Below, piece after piece: positions 43,758 through 52,581 of a stretch of DNA of 64,000 nt. The number at the start of each line of letters is the position of its first letter. Positions within the stretch are counted from its first letter, which is position 1. The DNA is from Virgibacillus indicus. Its GTDB lineage: Bacteria > Bacillota > Bacilli > Bacillales > Amphibacillaceae. The notes below the pieces were generated by a model. The model searched no databases, was not told where the DNA came from, and was given only the letters and a program-made list of their open reading frames with translations. Made by a program: the position numbers and the translations under genes. The DNA lies in contig NZ_NPMS01000005.1 of NCBI RefSeq assembly GCF_002266285.1, positions 1 to 64,000 of the forward strand, in the 5' to 3' direction.

Positions 43758-43942
43758 GTCGCGCGATACGGACTGAAAGTCGCGCGAGATCCGCTTAAAG
43801 TCGTGCGACCGCCATGTGAAGTCGCGCGAGCCCTGCGGAAACTCGCGCAATAACACTGCTTTATTAGGTTCTCGCTCAACTCTTCGGATGTTTCGCGCGA
43901 CTTCCGGTCTGTGTCGCGCGAGTTACCAGATGGATCGCACAA
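43758..43942. repeat. 21-bp phased TCGCGCGA palindrome array, copy 3
   Basis: Units start at 43758, 43779, 43800, 43821 and 43842. After a 29-bp step they resume at 43871, 43892, 43913 and 43934. Left-arm spacers end GAAA, TAAA, TGAA and GGAAA-like; the centre is TAACACTGCTTTATTAGGTT. A decayed GTCGGGCGG precedes it at 43736. Spacers 2-4 closely resemble those of copy 4, so the two are related duplicates. Confidence 0.92.
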
Positions 43943-44087
43943 CTTTAGATTTAAATAATGCCACTAGTTAATTAAAACCTACTTTACTAAGGTCAAATAC
44001 ATTAAAGGGCAAATTAATTAAAAACCGGTTTTATAAAAGACCTTACCAGCATGCGCGTGTACTTGGTGGAGCCTAAAAGCTGGGAAA

Positions 44088-44251
44088 GTCGCGCGAGACC
44101 CACTTAAAGTCGCGCGACTGCCATGTGAACTCGCGCGAGACCCAGGGAAACTCGCGCAATAACACCGCCTTATTACAATGTTGCGCGACATCAAGTATGT
44201 GTCGCGCGACTCTTCGCATGTGTCGCGCGACTTCCGGTCTGTGTGTCTCAA
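44088..44251. repeat. 21-bp phased TCGCGCGA palindrome array, copy 4
   Basis: Units start at 44088, 44109, 44130 and 44151. After a 29-bp step they resume at 44180, 44201, 44222 and 44243. The centre is TAACACCGCCTTATTACAAT. It ends 31 bp from the licR-like stop codon and 146 bp after copy 3. Confidence 0.92.
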
Positions 44252-44281
44252 CTTCTCTCAACATTTAACTCAATAGTCCCG

Positions 44282-46216
44282 TCAGCTTTCCAAAACAGCC
44301 AAAAACTCCTCATACGTTCCAGAACTAACCAATTTCTGAACAACCGGACCGTTCTCAATAATTTTTCCCAGCAAATCATACATTGACTGCAGATCTTCCG
44401 TACTGTTTTTCTTTACACAGAGAAAGCATATAAATTGAACTGGCTTATCGTGCCATGTAATCGGTTTTACCAATGTACATATTGCGAGAAATGTCGTATC
44501 TGATTTAGGTGTTATTGGATGGGGCACTGCTATCAGATTGCCAAAGGATGTAGGCGCTATTTCCTCTCTTTCTTTTACAGCATCCAGAAATCCAGCTTCA
44601 ACGAGGCCTTTTTCATGCAGTTGATTATGCATAAATTCCAGAACTTCTTTTTTAGAAGCAAAGCTTTTCTTTAAAAATAGGAGATCCTTTTGAAAATAAT
44701 CATATACACTCTGCCTTCCCGGAGCTACAAATTTCTTTATTTTTTCCAGGTCCTGCTCGCCCAGTATTGCATTTACCTCAACTACCGGAACAGGCAATTC
44801 TTCCGCTATTGGAATGGAGCTGACAATAAAATCAACATCATTTAAATCATATTTTTCAAGCTTGTAATATTCTGTTGTTCCGATAACGTCTATTTCCCTG
44901 GCAAACTGGGATTTCAATTTGTAATAAATCAGTTTGGCTGTTCCTAAACCTGATGCACATACAACCAGGCATCGCTTCGGACCGGATTTTAATTTCTGCC
45001 TTTCGATAGCTGCACCAATATGAAGTGCAAGGTATCCAATTTCATTTTCATTAATTTCGATTCCCAGATGCTCTTCTACTGCAATTCCGGCCAGGATTCC
45101 CGCTTCAAAAGCCAGCGGGTAATTTCGCTTAATATTTTTCAGCATCGGATTTCTTACATTCATTCCATATTTATAACGATTGATAGAGGGTTTTAAGTGT
45201 AGTCCAAGGCCGATAATCAATTCCTTATCCTGGCTTATTCCCAGTTTGAAGTCTGCTTCTATTTTATCGAGAATATTCATAACTAGCTGGTAAACACCTT
45301 CATCCAGAACTTGTTCAACTACTTCTTTGGAATCATTTGACTGGGATAGCATTTTTGTTCCGAGTAAGTGGATGGCGATATAAGCAATTTCAGGTTGTGG
45401 AAATTCCACATGAAATGTATCTTCAGCTTCCCTGACAATCTTCTGTGCTACCAGATATTCCTTCTGGTCAATAATATGCTGCATATCAGACTGATATAAT
45501 GTCACATGATATCCGCTTATAATTCGTTTATAAGCAATTGCAATGTGTATCAGAAGATTATTTATCGCTATATCTGACATCGTGATATGGTTTTCTTCTA
45601 TTTGCCTCAAAATTATAGTTTGAATCGTATCCAAATCTGATTGTGCTACGGTCGTGAGCCCGGCTTCACTTAAATAATCACCTGCTTCATCATTGCGTTC
45701 AAATAAATATTCTGACATGCAAAAACGGCATTTCAGCTCACTTCCCGTAATCCTTAATCCATAATTTGGGCGTGACTCCAGACGAATTTCATATTCAGCC
45801 AATATGTTTTTCACATGTTTTAAATCGTTTTGAATCGTTGATTTGCTGACATAAATCTCGTCTGCCAAATCATCAAGCTTTTCATATCCTTCACTTAACA
45901 ATAGACGTTTGATTAAATAGTTTACCCGTTCTTCAGGGGATTTCGGGGTAAATGTATCATCAGAAGCTTCTTCTTTAAATATAGATTGTAAAAATTTGCG
46001 AAAACTTTTATCATCGTCAATGACTAATTGATAACCTTTACCCATAACGGAATCAACATTTGCTCCATTCTCACAAAGTAATCCATTTAAACTTTTCACA
46101 TCTTCTCTTGTCGTCCGCGATGTTACTTGGTTTATGTTTGCCAGATATTTTCCTGTGAGCGGTCCTTCAGCAGTCATTAATTTACGTAAAATTGTTTTCA
46201 ATCGGGAGTTCAACAT
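44282..46216 (-). CDS. licR: LicR-type PTS-regulated transcriptional activator
   Basis: A 644-residue BglG/MtlR-family activator of beta-glucoside PTS genes. Two N-terminal helix-turn-helix domains (about 5-60 and 90-150) precede PRD1 (about 180-290; NLLIHIAIAYKRI and AYIAIHLLGTKM) and PRD2 (about 305-400; LGLHLKPSINRYKYGM and YLALHIGAAIER). An EIIB-like domain follows, with Cys in VVCASGLGTAKL (about 415). The C-terminal EIIA domain has the phospho-His in LIAVPHPITP (about 590). HPr and the cognate IIB would phosphorylate these sites to set activity. It is the last gene of the cluster, behind a hairpin and its own -10-like sequence. Confidence 0.92.
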   Translation of the reverse strand: MLNSRLKTILRKLMTAEGPLTGKYLANINQVTSRTTREDVKSLNGLLCENGANVDSVMGKGYQLVIDDDKSFRKFLQSIFKEEASDDTFTPKSPEERVNYLIKRLLLSEGYEKLDDLADEIYVSKSTIQNDLKHVKNILAEYEIRLESRPNYGLRITGSELKCRFCMSEYLFERNDEAGDYLSEAGLTTVAQSDLDTIQTIILRQIEENHITMSDIAINNLLIHIAIAYKRIISGYHVTLYQSDMQHIIDQKEYLVAQKIVREAEDTFHVEFPQPEIAYIAIHLLGTKMLSQSNDSKEVVEQVLDEGVYQLVMNILDKIEADFKLGISQDKELIIGLGLHLKPSINRYKYGMNVRNPMLKNIKRNYPLAFEAGILAGIAVEEHLGIEINENEIGYLALHIGAAIERQKLKSGPKRCLVVCASGLGTAKLIYYKLKSQFAREIDVIGTTEYYKLEKYDLNDVDFIVSSIPIAEELPVPVVEVNAILGEQDLEKIKKFVAPGRQSVYDYFQKDLLFLKKSFASKKEVLEFMHNQLHEKGLVEAGFLDAVKEREEIAPTSFGNLIAVPHPITPKSDTTFLAICTLVKPITWHDKPVQFICFLCVKKNSTEDLQSMYDLLGKIIENGPVVQKLVSSGTYEEFLAVLES

Positions 46217-46257
46217 AATGCCTTTTCTCCTTATCAGTGTCTTGTTCTGCCCTGAAT

Positions 46258-46317
46258 ATTAAAAGGTCCTGATTCATATCGTGAACCAGAACCCAGGATT
46301 TTTGTACCTTCATTATA
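46258..46317 (-). promoter_or_regulatory. Hairpin and -10 element between bgl gene and licR
   Basis: On the minus strand a TATAAT (46312-46317) is followed by a GGTTCTGGTTC...GAATCAGGACC hairpin (46265-46293) with TTTTAATATT after it. The hairpin could attenuate licR transcription or end the upstream operon. The -10 suggests licR also has its own promoter. Confidence 0.5.
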
Positions 46318-46395
46318 CTACTGATTTATAAATTGTGGAAAATAGTTGTTATGTGCTTTCGGCATAATTATCATCACAGGAAGCACGAAGGACTA

Positions 46396-47784
46396 TTAAA
46401 ATCCATTATTCCTGGAAACTTCTTTTATCCAATGAGCACTTTTTTTCAGGGTTCTTTCCTGTGTTTTGATGTCAACAGAAATGAAACCATAACGGTTCTT
46501 GTAAGCGTTCATCCATGACCAGTTATCCATAAATGACCATAAATGATACCCTCTTGCGTTACATCCTTCTTCAATCGCTTTATGCAGCCATTTTAAATGT
46601 TCACTAATAAATTCGATACGGTAATCATCCTGAATTTCACCGTCTTCCACAAAACGGCCTTCATTTTCGACTCCCATTCCATTTTCAGAGATAAATGACT
46701 CAATATTTCCATAGTTTTCTTTCAGGTTAATCATGATGTCATAGATCCCTTTTTCATAGATTTCCCATCCGCGATATTTGTTCATCTTTCTTCCAGGCAT
46801 TTCATAGTTATCAAAATACCAATCTGGCATAAACGGACTATACGGATTCGGTAAATGATCCTTTGCTTTCACACGGCGTGGCTGGTAATAATTGACACCC
46901 AGGATGTCTGCAGTGTTCGCTTTTAATAAAGCAGCGTCACCTTTTTTCGTAACCGGTAATTGGCCATGCTCCCTTAAAATTTCAATTAATTCCGCTGGGT
47001 ATTCCCCTAGTACTGCCGGATCCAGGAAGCTTCGGTTGAAAAACAAGTCCGTTATTCGTGAAGCTTTTAAATCAGCAGGGTTTTGGCTTCTTGGATATGA
47101 TGGTGTCAGGTTTAAAATAATCCCGATTTTGCCATCTTTTATATCAAATTCGCGGAAAGCTTCAACCGCCTGAGCATGTGCAATCATCGTATGATATGCT
47201 ACCTGGACTGCACGGCCTGCATCAACAACATTTGGATAATGGAAATCGTACAAATATCCGCCTTCTACCGGAACAATTGGTTCATTAAATGTAAACCATT
47301 TGCTCACCCTGTCACCAAACAAACGAAAAGCTTCTTTGACATAGTCCGTGTAAGCATCAACAACTTCCCTATTTTCCCAGCCGCCTTCATTTTGCATTTC
47401 CAATGGCATATCAAAGTGGAATAGATTTACGAATGGCTCAATATCATTCGCAATTAGTTCATCAATTACATTATTATAAAATGTCACCGCTTCAGGATTT
47501 ACATCACCGCGTCCGCCTGGAATTAATCGGGACCAGGAAATAGACATGCGGAATGTATTGTGACCAATTTCCTTCATTAATTTAATATCTTCTTTATATA
47601 AATGATAGAAATCAGAAGTTGATTCAGGGCCAACATTGTCAAAAAAGCGATTGGCTTCTGTTTCATACCAGTGGTCCCAAATATTTTTACCCTTTCCACC
47701 TTCATTTGCTGCACCTTCGATTTGCGTTGCAGATGTTGCACTTCCCCACCAAAAATCTTTTGGAAATTTATAGTTTATTGACAT
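46396..47784 (-). CDS. GH1 6-phospho-beta-glucosidase
   Basis: A retaining glycoside hydrolase of family 1 (462 aa). In this PTS operon it is expected to split the phosphorylated beta-glucoside from the IIABC system into glucose-6-phosphate and aglycone or glucose. The N-terminus (FPKDFWWGSATSATQIEGA) is typical of the phospho form. The acid/base is in WFTFNEPIV (about residue 165) and the nucleophile in FISENGMG (about 365). AGGAGG precedes the ATG. Gene order matches licBCAH. Confidence 0.93.
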   Translation of the reverse strand: MSINYKFPKDFWWGSATSATQIEGAANEGGKGKNIWDHWYETEANRFFDNVGPESTSDFYHLYKEDIKLMKEIGHNTFRMSISWSRLIPGGRGDVNPEAVTFYNNVIDELIANDIEPFVNLFHFDMPLEMQNEGGWENREVVDAYTDYVKEAFRLFGDRVSKWFTFNEPIVPVEGGYLYDFHYPNVVDAGRAVQVAYHTMIAHAQAVEAFREFDIKDGKIGIILNLTPSYPRSQNPADLKASRITDLFFNRSFLDPAVLGEYPAELIEILREHGQLPVTKKGDAALLKANTADILGVNYYQPRRVKAKDHLPNPYSPFMPDWYFDNYEMPGRKMNKYRGWEIYEKGIYDIMINLKENYGNIESFISENGMGVENEGRFVEDGEIQDDYRIEFISEHLKWLHKAIEEGCNARGYHLWSFMDNWSWMNAYKNRYGFISVDIKTQERTLKKSAHWIKEVSRNNGF

Positions 47785-47858
47785 AGATGCATTCCTCCTG
47801 TTTAAGTTAAGTGTTCAAAATGAGGATAAAATTTTATCCGATTTTTTGTACCTTCCCT

Positions 47859-48164
47859 CTATTTATTTCGATAGATTTCAATAATTTCAATAGCCAGATC
47901 CCTTACCGTCATGGAAGTCATTAAGTGATCCTGTGAGTGAACTAAAATAACGTTAACGCCTTGTCCCTCACCACTTGCCTCCTCTTGAAGCAGCTTTGTT
48001 TGGTGTCCATGTGCTTCACCTAATTCTGTACCTGCTTCTTCAATTAATCGGTCCGCTTCTGCAAAATTTCCTGCTTTTGCCTCTTGTATCGCTTCCATTG
48101 CACTGGATTTACCATTTCCGGCATGTAAAATAATCTGGAAAGCAATTTCTGTCATTTTATCCAT
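47859..48164 (-). CDS. licA: PTS lactose/cellobiose-family EIIA
   Basis: A 101-residue helical phosphocarrier that takes phosphate from HPr and passes it to EIIB. The family HGHQTKLLQEEA segment is present, and the active-site His is in VILVHSQDHLMTS (about residue 80). The trimer-forming helices are predicted from FQIILHAGNGKSSAMEAIQEA. AGGTG precedes the ATG. It lies between the EIIC and GH1 genes. Confidence 0.95.
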   Translation of the reverse strand: MDKMTEIAFQIILHAGNGKSSAMEAIQEAKAGNFAEADRLIEEAGTELGEAHGHQTKLLQEEASGEGQGVNVILVHSQDHLMTSMTVRDLAIEIIEIYRNK

Positions 48165-48229
48165 ATGTTAATCACCTCTGAAGTCTAATGAAAATGGCCC
48201 CGCAAGCGCTCATTGAGGCCGTTATTTTT

Positions 48230-49522
48230 CTATTCTTTACTTTCGCCTTTTTTCTCAGTTTCGTAATAGTTTTTATCCAGTATTTTCAGGAATGGCCACC
48301 AAATAATAACGACAACCAATAGGTTAAATGCTTGCAGAACTGCACCTTGCCATGCATTACCTGTTGCCAGGAATCCACTTAGAATAGGTGGTGTCGTCCA
48401 AGGAACAATAATCCCGGCTGGTGGTGGAACTAAACCTGTTGACATGGCAAAATACGTAATGATCGTTACAACAACTGGTGCAACCAGCCATGGAATGAGA
48501 ATCAGAGGGTTCATAACAATTGGCAACCCAAAAATAATCGGTTCGTTAACATTAAATATACCCGCTGGAGCACCTAATTTTCCTAATTCCTTCAGCTGCC
48601 TGCTTCGTCCAATCATGAAGATCAGAATAATAATAGCAAATGTCATACCTGTACCACCCATACCGACAAGGAATGAATCTATAAATTGCTTTGTTACAAT
48701 GTTAGGCAGTTCTAAACCCGCTTGAAATGCCTGTAAGTTTTCATCATTTAATGCATACCAGATCGGGTCAAATACAGAGTTTATAATGATTTGCCCATGC
48801 AAGCCAAAGAACCAGAATACTTGAATCAGCAATACTGCAATAATTGTTGCTGGCAAACCGCTTCCTAATGCGGTTAACGGCTCTTGAATAATTGTATAGA
48901 TAAAGTTCTGAACGGTATCAAATGGTGTATAACTAAAGATGATACGAACAACTAAAAATACAGTTAGCGTCAATGTAATTGGAATCAATGCACTAAATGA
49001 TTTTGCAACTGCCCCTGGAACACCAGCAGGCATCTTAATCGTCCAGTCTTTTTGTACAAAAAAACGATAAAGCTCTGCTGCAATAAATGCAGTGAAAATT
49101 CCAAGGAACATCCCTTCTGCACCAAGAATTGCTGTTGGAATCACACCAGATACTCCTTCAAGGACCTGTGGTGTTAATATAAGAAAAGCTGAAAGTGCCA
49201 CAACCCCACCATAAATCGCTTCTCCCCCATAATGTTCGGTTAATTTATAACCAATACCAATAATTACAAACAATCCCATAATACTCAATGTCGCAGCAGA
49301 CGCAGGTCCTAATGCATTTTGATATGCAGTAAATGCCTCTTCACTAATCATTTTGTCCAAGAACGGGAAGTTTGCAATAACTACAAAGATTGAACCGAAG
49401 ATAATTAATGGCAATGCTACCATAAAACCATCGCGTAATGCAGATAAATAGCGATTGTTATTTAACTTGTCTGCAACGGGTAATAACATGTTTTCCAGAA
49501 ATTCCATGAATTTATTATTCAT
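48230..49522 (-). CDS. licC: PTS cellobiose-family EIIC permease
   Basis: The membrane channel of the beta-glucoside PTS: 430 residues with about ten helices. The conserved segments are ALRDGFMVALPLIIFGSIFVV near the N-terminus, FWFFGLHGQIIINSVFDPIWYALNDEN near residue 240, and NVNEPIIFGLPIVMNPLILIPW near 330, which contains the substrate-binding Glu. It sits 24 bp after the EIIB gene. Confidence 0.95.
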   Translation of the reverse strand: MNNKFMEFLENMLLPVADKLNNNRYLSALRDGFMVALPLIIFGSIFVVIANFPFLDKMISEEAFTAYQNALGPASAATLSIMGLFVIIGIGYKLTEHYGGEAIYGGVVALSAFLILTPQVLEGVSGVIPTAILGAEGMFLGIFTAFIAAELYRFFVQKDWTIKMPAGVPGAVAKSFSALIPITLTLTVFLVVRIIFSYTPFDTVQNFIYTIIQEPLTALGSGLPATIIAVLLIQVFWFFGLHGQIIINSVFDPIWYALNDENLQAFQAGLELPNIVTKQFIDSFLVGMGGTGMTFAIIILIFMIGRSRQLKELGKLGAPAGIFNVNEPIIFGLPIVMNPLILIPWLVAPVVVTIITYFAMSTGLVPPPAGIIVPWTTPPILSGFLATGNAWQGAVLQAFNLLVVVIIWWPFLKILDKNYYETEKKGESKE

Positions 49523-49546
49523 AATTTCTTTTCCTCCACTTTTTTA

Positions 49547-49855
49547 TTATTCACCAATTAACTCGAGGGCTTTATTTAAAACAGCCTCTCCATCAACTCG
49601 TCCGTATGCTACTGGATCAATGACATCCAATGGAATACCAACTTCATCAGACACTTTGGCAAACTTCTTCTTCATAAATCTCATTTGCGGTCCAATTAAT
49701 AGAACATCCGCCTTTTCCATATCGGAAGGAGCTTTATCCTGAGCCACAGCCCAAATCTCAACTTCAACACCTTTTTCTTTCGCTGTTTCCTCCATCTTTT
49801 TCACCAACAAGCTTGTTGACATACCTGATGAACATGCTAATAATATACGTTTCAT
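49547..49855 (-). CDS. licB: PTS cellobiose-family EIIB
   Basis: A 102-residue phosphotransfer protein that phosphorylates the incoming sugar. The P-loop-like active site is ILLACSSGMSTSLLVKKM (phospho-Cys about residue 8). The central sheet includes VLLIGPQMRFM, as in the family. AAGGAGG precedes the ATG. It is the first gene of the operon, after a cre-controlled promoter. Confidence 0.95.
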   Translation of the reverse strand: MKRILLACSSGMSTSLLVKKMEETAKEKGVEVEIWAVAQDKAPSDMEKADVLLIGPQMRFMKKKFAKVSDEVGIPLDVIDPVAYGRVDGEAVLNKALELIGE

Positions 49856-49894
49856 TTACAATTCCTCCTTGATTGTTGTAGTACTTAAGTTGTA

Positions 49895-49922
49895 ATTATA
49901 GTTTAGAATAAAAACGCTTTCA
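49895..49922 (-). promoter_or_regulatory. PTS operon promoter with overlapping cre site
   Basis: On the minus strand TATAAT (49895-49900) lacks a good -35. The -35 position is covered by a cre-like site (49909-49922, TAAAAACGCTTTCA read on plus, one mismatch). This fits CcpA repression of a LicR-activated promoter. A second, weaker site with AAGCGTTTACA is near 49964-49974. Confidence 0.65.
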
Positions 49923-50018
49923 TCTACACACATTCTTTTTCCGTCTGGTGGCGGAAATGATTAAGCGTTTACAATGGTTTTACTTGGGGGTGGGAATCCG
50001 CGATTTTTGAAGTCAAAA

Positions 50019-50182
50019 GTCGCGCAACAAAGCCCGGGAGTCGCGCGAACCATGTGAAATGTCGCGCGATATTCCAATAAAGCTATGATATGGCGCGACT
50101 TTTTGGGGCTCTCGCGCGTCATTAAGCGGGTGTCGCGCGACTTTTTGGGGCTGTCGCACGACTTTGAGCAGACGTCACGCGA
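50019..50182. repeat. 21-bp phased TCGCGCGA palindrome array, copy 5
   Basis: Units start at 50019, 50040 and 50061. After a 29-bp step they resume at 50090, 50111, 50132, 50153 and 50174. The centre TATTCCAATAAAGCTATGAT is the reverse complement of the centre pattern in copies 1-4, so this copy is in the opposite orientation. Two right-arm spacers are identical (CTTTTTGGGGCT). It lies between the PTS promoter and the stop of the next minus-strand gene. Confidence 0.92.
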
Positions 50183-50287
50183 ACCACCACGGAGGAGTTT
50201 TATCTTATGTTTACATTTATTAATTTTAAGCTGGAAGATAAAAAAGCTCCCTACATCAGTCATGTAAAGAACTTTTTCTTATTATCA

Positions 50288-51202
50288 TTATTTGTTTAAC
50301 AATGCTTCCACAGCGATTTGCGTTTTCAGACCTTCCAATCCATCAACAATCGGCTGTTCATCATTTTGAATACATTCCATAAAGTGCTTTATCGCATTTT
50401 CAAACCCACGCTGTTTTCCTGGCGTTTCCCATGATGGTGGAGTTTTCGTCGTAATTGTATCATTCTGTTCTATTTTCATCATGTGCATATTTTCAACACT
50501 TATAACTATACCATCCGAAAAGAGCTGCAAATGCTCAAGATCCGCTCCGGCATTACGATGCATCGCTGTAGTATACGTCGCTTTTTGAGATGTTTCAAAC
50601 GTATGTTGCGCATGAATAAGCTGGTTTTCATTATTTAGATGCATATTTTCATACATCATTTTCAAATTATCATCTGCCAGCCATCGAACGGTGTCAACCA
50701 CATGAATATAATCATCCAATATTGTAAATTTATAGGAATGAGGACCAATTCCATTCATCCTGTGCTTCTCAAATCGCACCCAATCCAACTGCCCGGCCAT
50801 TTTTTTTGCTTCCATATACATTGGAGCGAACCGCCGATTAAATCCCACCATTAGCTTTCTTCTATGTTTTTCACTTAATTCAACGAGTCTTTCCGCTTCC
50901 AAAATTGTTGATGCCAGTGGCTTATCCACATAAACGTCTATCCCTTTCATTAGAAGTTCTGACACCACCTCAAAGTGGGAGGCCGTCGTACTGTGTACAA
51001 ACATCGCATCACAATTTTCCGCTAATTGACTCAAACTGGAAAACTCCTGTATTCGGTACAGCTTACAAATACGTTTCCTTCTATCCGCACTTGGGGAAAA
51101 TGCACCAACAAACTCCCAATCTATTTCTTTGGTGAGCGTTGGTAAGTATGCCTTCTGAGCAATACCACCTAACCCAACCATTCCAACACGCAGCTTTCTC
51201 AT
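50288..51202 (-). CDS. Gfo/Idh/MocA-family NAD(P)-dependent oxidoreductase
   Basis: A sugar or sugar-acid dehydrogenase of 304 residues. The Rossmann motif is VGMVGLGGIAQKAYL (residues 5-19). FVHSTTASHFEVVSELL and the catalytic EKP-like VDKPLA (about 93-98) follow. The C-terminal domain is the usual beta sheet. The ATG at 51202 follows AGAGGTG at 8 bases. Given the lactonase, dehydratase, kinase and aldolase nearby, it may oxidise galactose or a derivative to the lactone. This is inference; the family covers many substrates. Confidence 0.82.
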   Translation of the reverse strand: MRKLRVGMVGLGGIAQKAYLPTLTKEIDWEFVGAFSPSADRRKRICKLYRIQEFSSLSQLAENCDAMFVHSTTASHFEVVSELLMKGIDVYVDKPLASTILEAERLVELSEKHRRKLMVGFNRRFAPMYMEAKKMAGQLDWVRFEKHRMNGIGPHSYKFTILDDYIHVVDTVRWLADDNLKMMYENMHLNNENQLIHAQHTFETSQKATYTTAMHRNAGADLEHLQLFSDGIVISVENMHMMKIEQNDTITTKTPPSWETPGKQRGFENAIKHFMECIQNDEQPIVDGLEGLKTQIAVEALLNK

Positions 51203-51334
51203 TATCAAATCACCTCTTGTTTTATTGTAGCTTTCTGGGTAAAGAATGCAAAATGATTAACAAACTCAGGGTTGGTGAAACATTTCAGGCGGAATATGGA
51301 ATGAGGTTTAAATAATAAGGTGTAATACCCCAGA

Positions 51335-52318
51335 TTACTTCAATATTTCATTCGTAAGTGCTGCAGCCATTTTTGAAAAACCTTCATCATTTGGGTGTAC
51401 CCCGTCACTATTATAATACGTTGACTGATGGGCTATAAGATCCAGACCATTAATAATCGATATTCTTTGATAGCTGCTGCAAACTTCCTCAATAACTTCT
51501 CCAACATCTGAAAAAGAACCAGTTAATTTCCTTTCCTTCCAATCCGATCTCCATACAGGAGTAATCACAAAAATATCCGCAGCAGGGAAGCAGCAGGATA
51601 ACTTTTGAAAGAAATCAGAACAATTATCACGAAATTGTGTTATACTGTCGCATCTTCCCCAATCATTGGTACCATATGCAACTGTAATGATATCAGGTTT
51701 ATAAGGTAAGTGTTCATCAAGACATTTTGCATCAAACACATGACCTCCAACCCCTTGATTTAATAGATTCATCTTAAGAGTTCGTGCTAGAATGGCAGGA
51801 TAAATGGCAGATGGGTGCAATGCATCCATCCCTTGGGTTATTGAATCTCCCAGGCAAAGCAGACTTCTTTCTAAGTTCTCTACTGGATTAAATACAGCAT
51901 GATCTGAAATTTCAAATTGGTGAATCACCAATTCAAGGTTATGCGGGAAATAAATGACAACCTTATTTAGTTGAGCGGCTGCAGGCGGCAGTTCAAGATA
52001 AAATTCATTATACCCATCTTTAATCGGGTTAAATTCTGCACTTTTATAGAAAGCATCATTAATATAAACATCAAAATGCAGCCAATTACGAACAAAGTTT
52101 TTCATTGTAAAACGAAACTTGATAAATGCAGTGGAAGTGCTGAACTCCAGAGAAATTCCTGCTAAACAGCGTATCCTCGGCCAGTATCTTTCCTCTTTGG
52201 AAAACTCATAAAGCTGTTTCCTTGTAAAGCGAACCGGTATAAATCCATCCTGAACCTCAACTACATGTAAACAGCCTTTAAAAAAGTTGTGATTTATCAG
52301 GCAGTGATTGATTTCCAT
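51335..52318 (-). CDS. SGNH/GDSL hydrolase with N-terminal beta domain
   Basis: An esterase-like enzyme of 327 residues. The first 150 residues form a beta-rich, jelly-roll-like domain, and the SGNH fold follows. Block I is LLCLGDSITQG (Ser about 157), block II has the oxyanion Gly in GVGGHVF, block III is YGTNDWG (Asn) and block V is DGVHPND (Asp/His). No signal peptide is seen, so it is cytoplasmic. The two-domain layout resembles carbohydrate esterases that deacetylate sugars. It probably trims acyl groups from imported oligosaccharide, transcribed divergently from the lactonase gene. Confidence 0.85.
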   Translation of the reverse strand: MEINHCLINHNFFKGCLHVVEVQDGFIPVRFTRKQLYEFSKEERYWPRIRCLAGISLEFSTSTAFIKFRFTMKNFVRNWLHFDVYINDAFYKSAEFNPIKDGYNEFYLELPPAAAQLNKVVIYFPHNLELVIHQFEISDHAVFNPVENLERSLLCLGDSITQGMDALHPSAIYPAILARTLKMNLLNQGVGGHVFDAKCLDEHLPYKPDIITVAYGTNDWGRCDSITQFRDNCSDFFQKLSCCFPAADIFVITPVWRSDWKERKLTGSFSDVGEVIEEVCSSYQRISIINGLDLIAHQSTYYNSDGVHPNDEGFSKMAAALTNEILK

Positions 52319-52581
52319 TCTTTTTCCCCCATATTAAAAAAATTTCATTTAAAAATAAAAAAATTCAGTTAAAAGGTTTTGATTCTTTAAACATTTGTAT
52401 TATGATTATTCTAAGTCTCCATATTTTCAAAATTAAACTAATTTAATTCAAACTGCTGGAATTTCATAAAAGAATTTAGCGAACTTTTAAATAAAGGAAG
52501 ATTCTATGTAACATTCGTAAGCTCTTTCCTTTCAAACCAAATGTTTCAGATTATCAAATTTATATTAGAGGTGTACTAAAA

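Noticed and set aside
34042-50182. CRISPR arrays
   Set aside because: Repeats are 9 bp palindromic units with 12-base spacers, far shorter than CRISPR repeats and spacers. There are inverted arms and no cas genes.
33958-50263. ORFs with repeating seven-residue words (SRATxxx, SRDFxxx and similar) inside the five palindrome arrays
   Set aside because: A 21-bp period equals seven codons, so several frames stay open on both strands. They lack ribosome sites and consistent starts, and follow the DNA repeat rather than any codon pattern.
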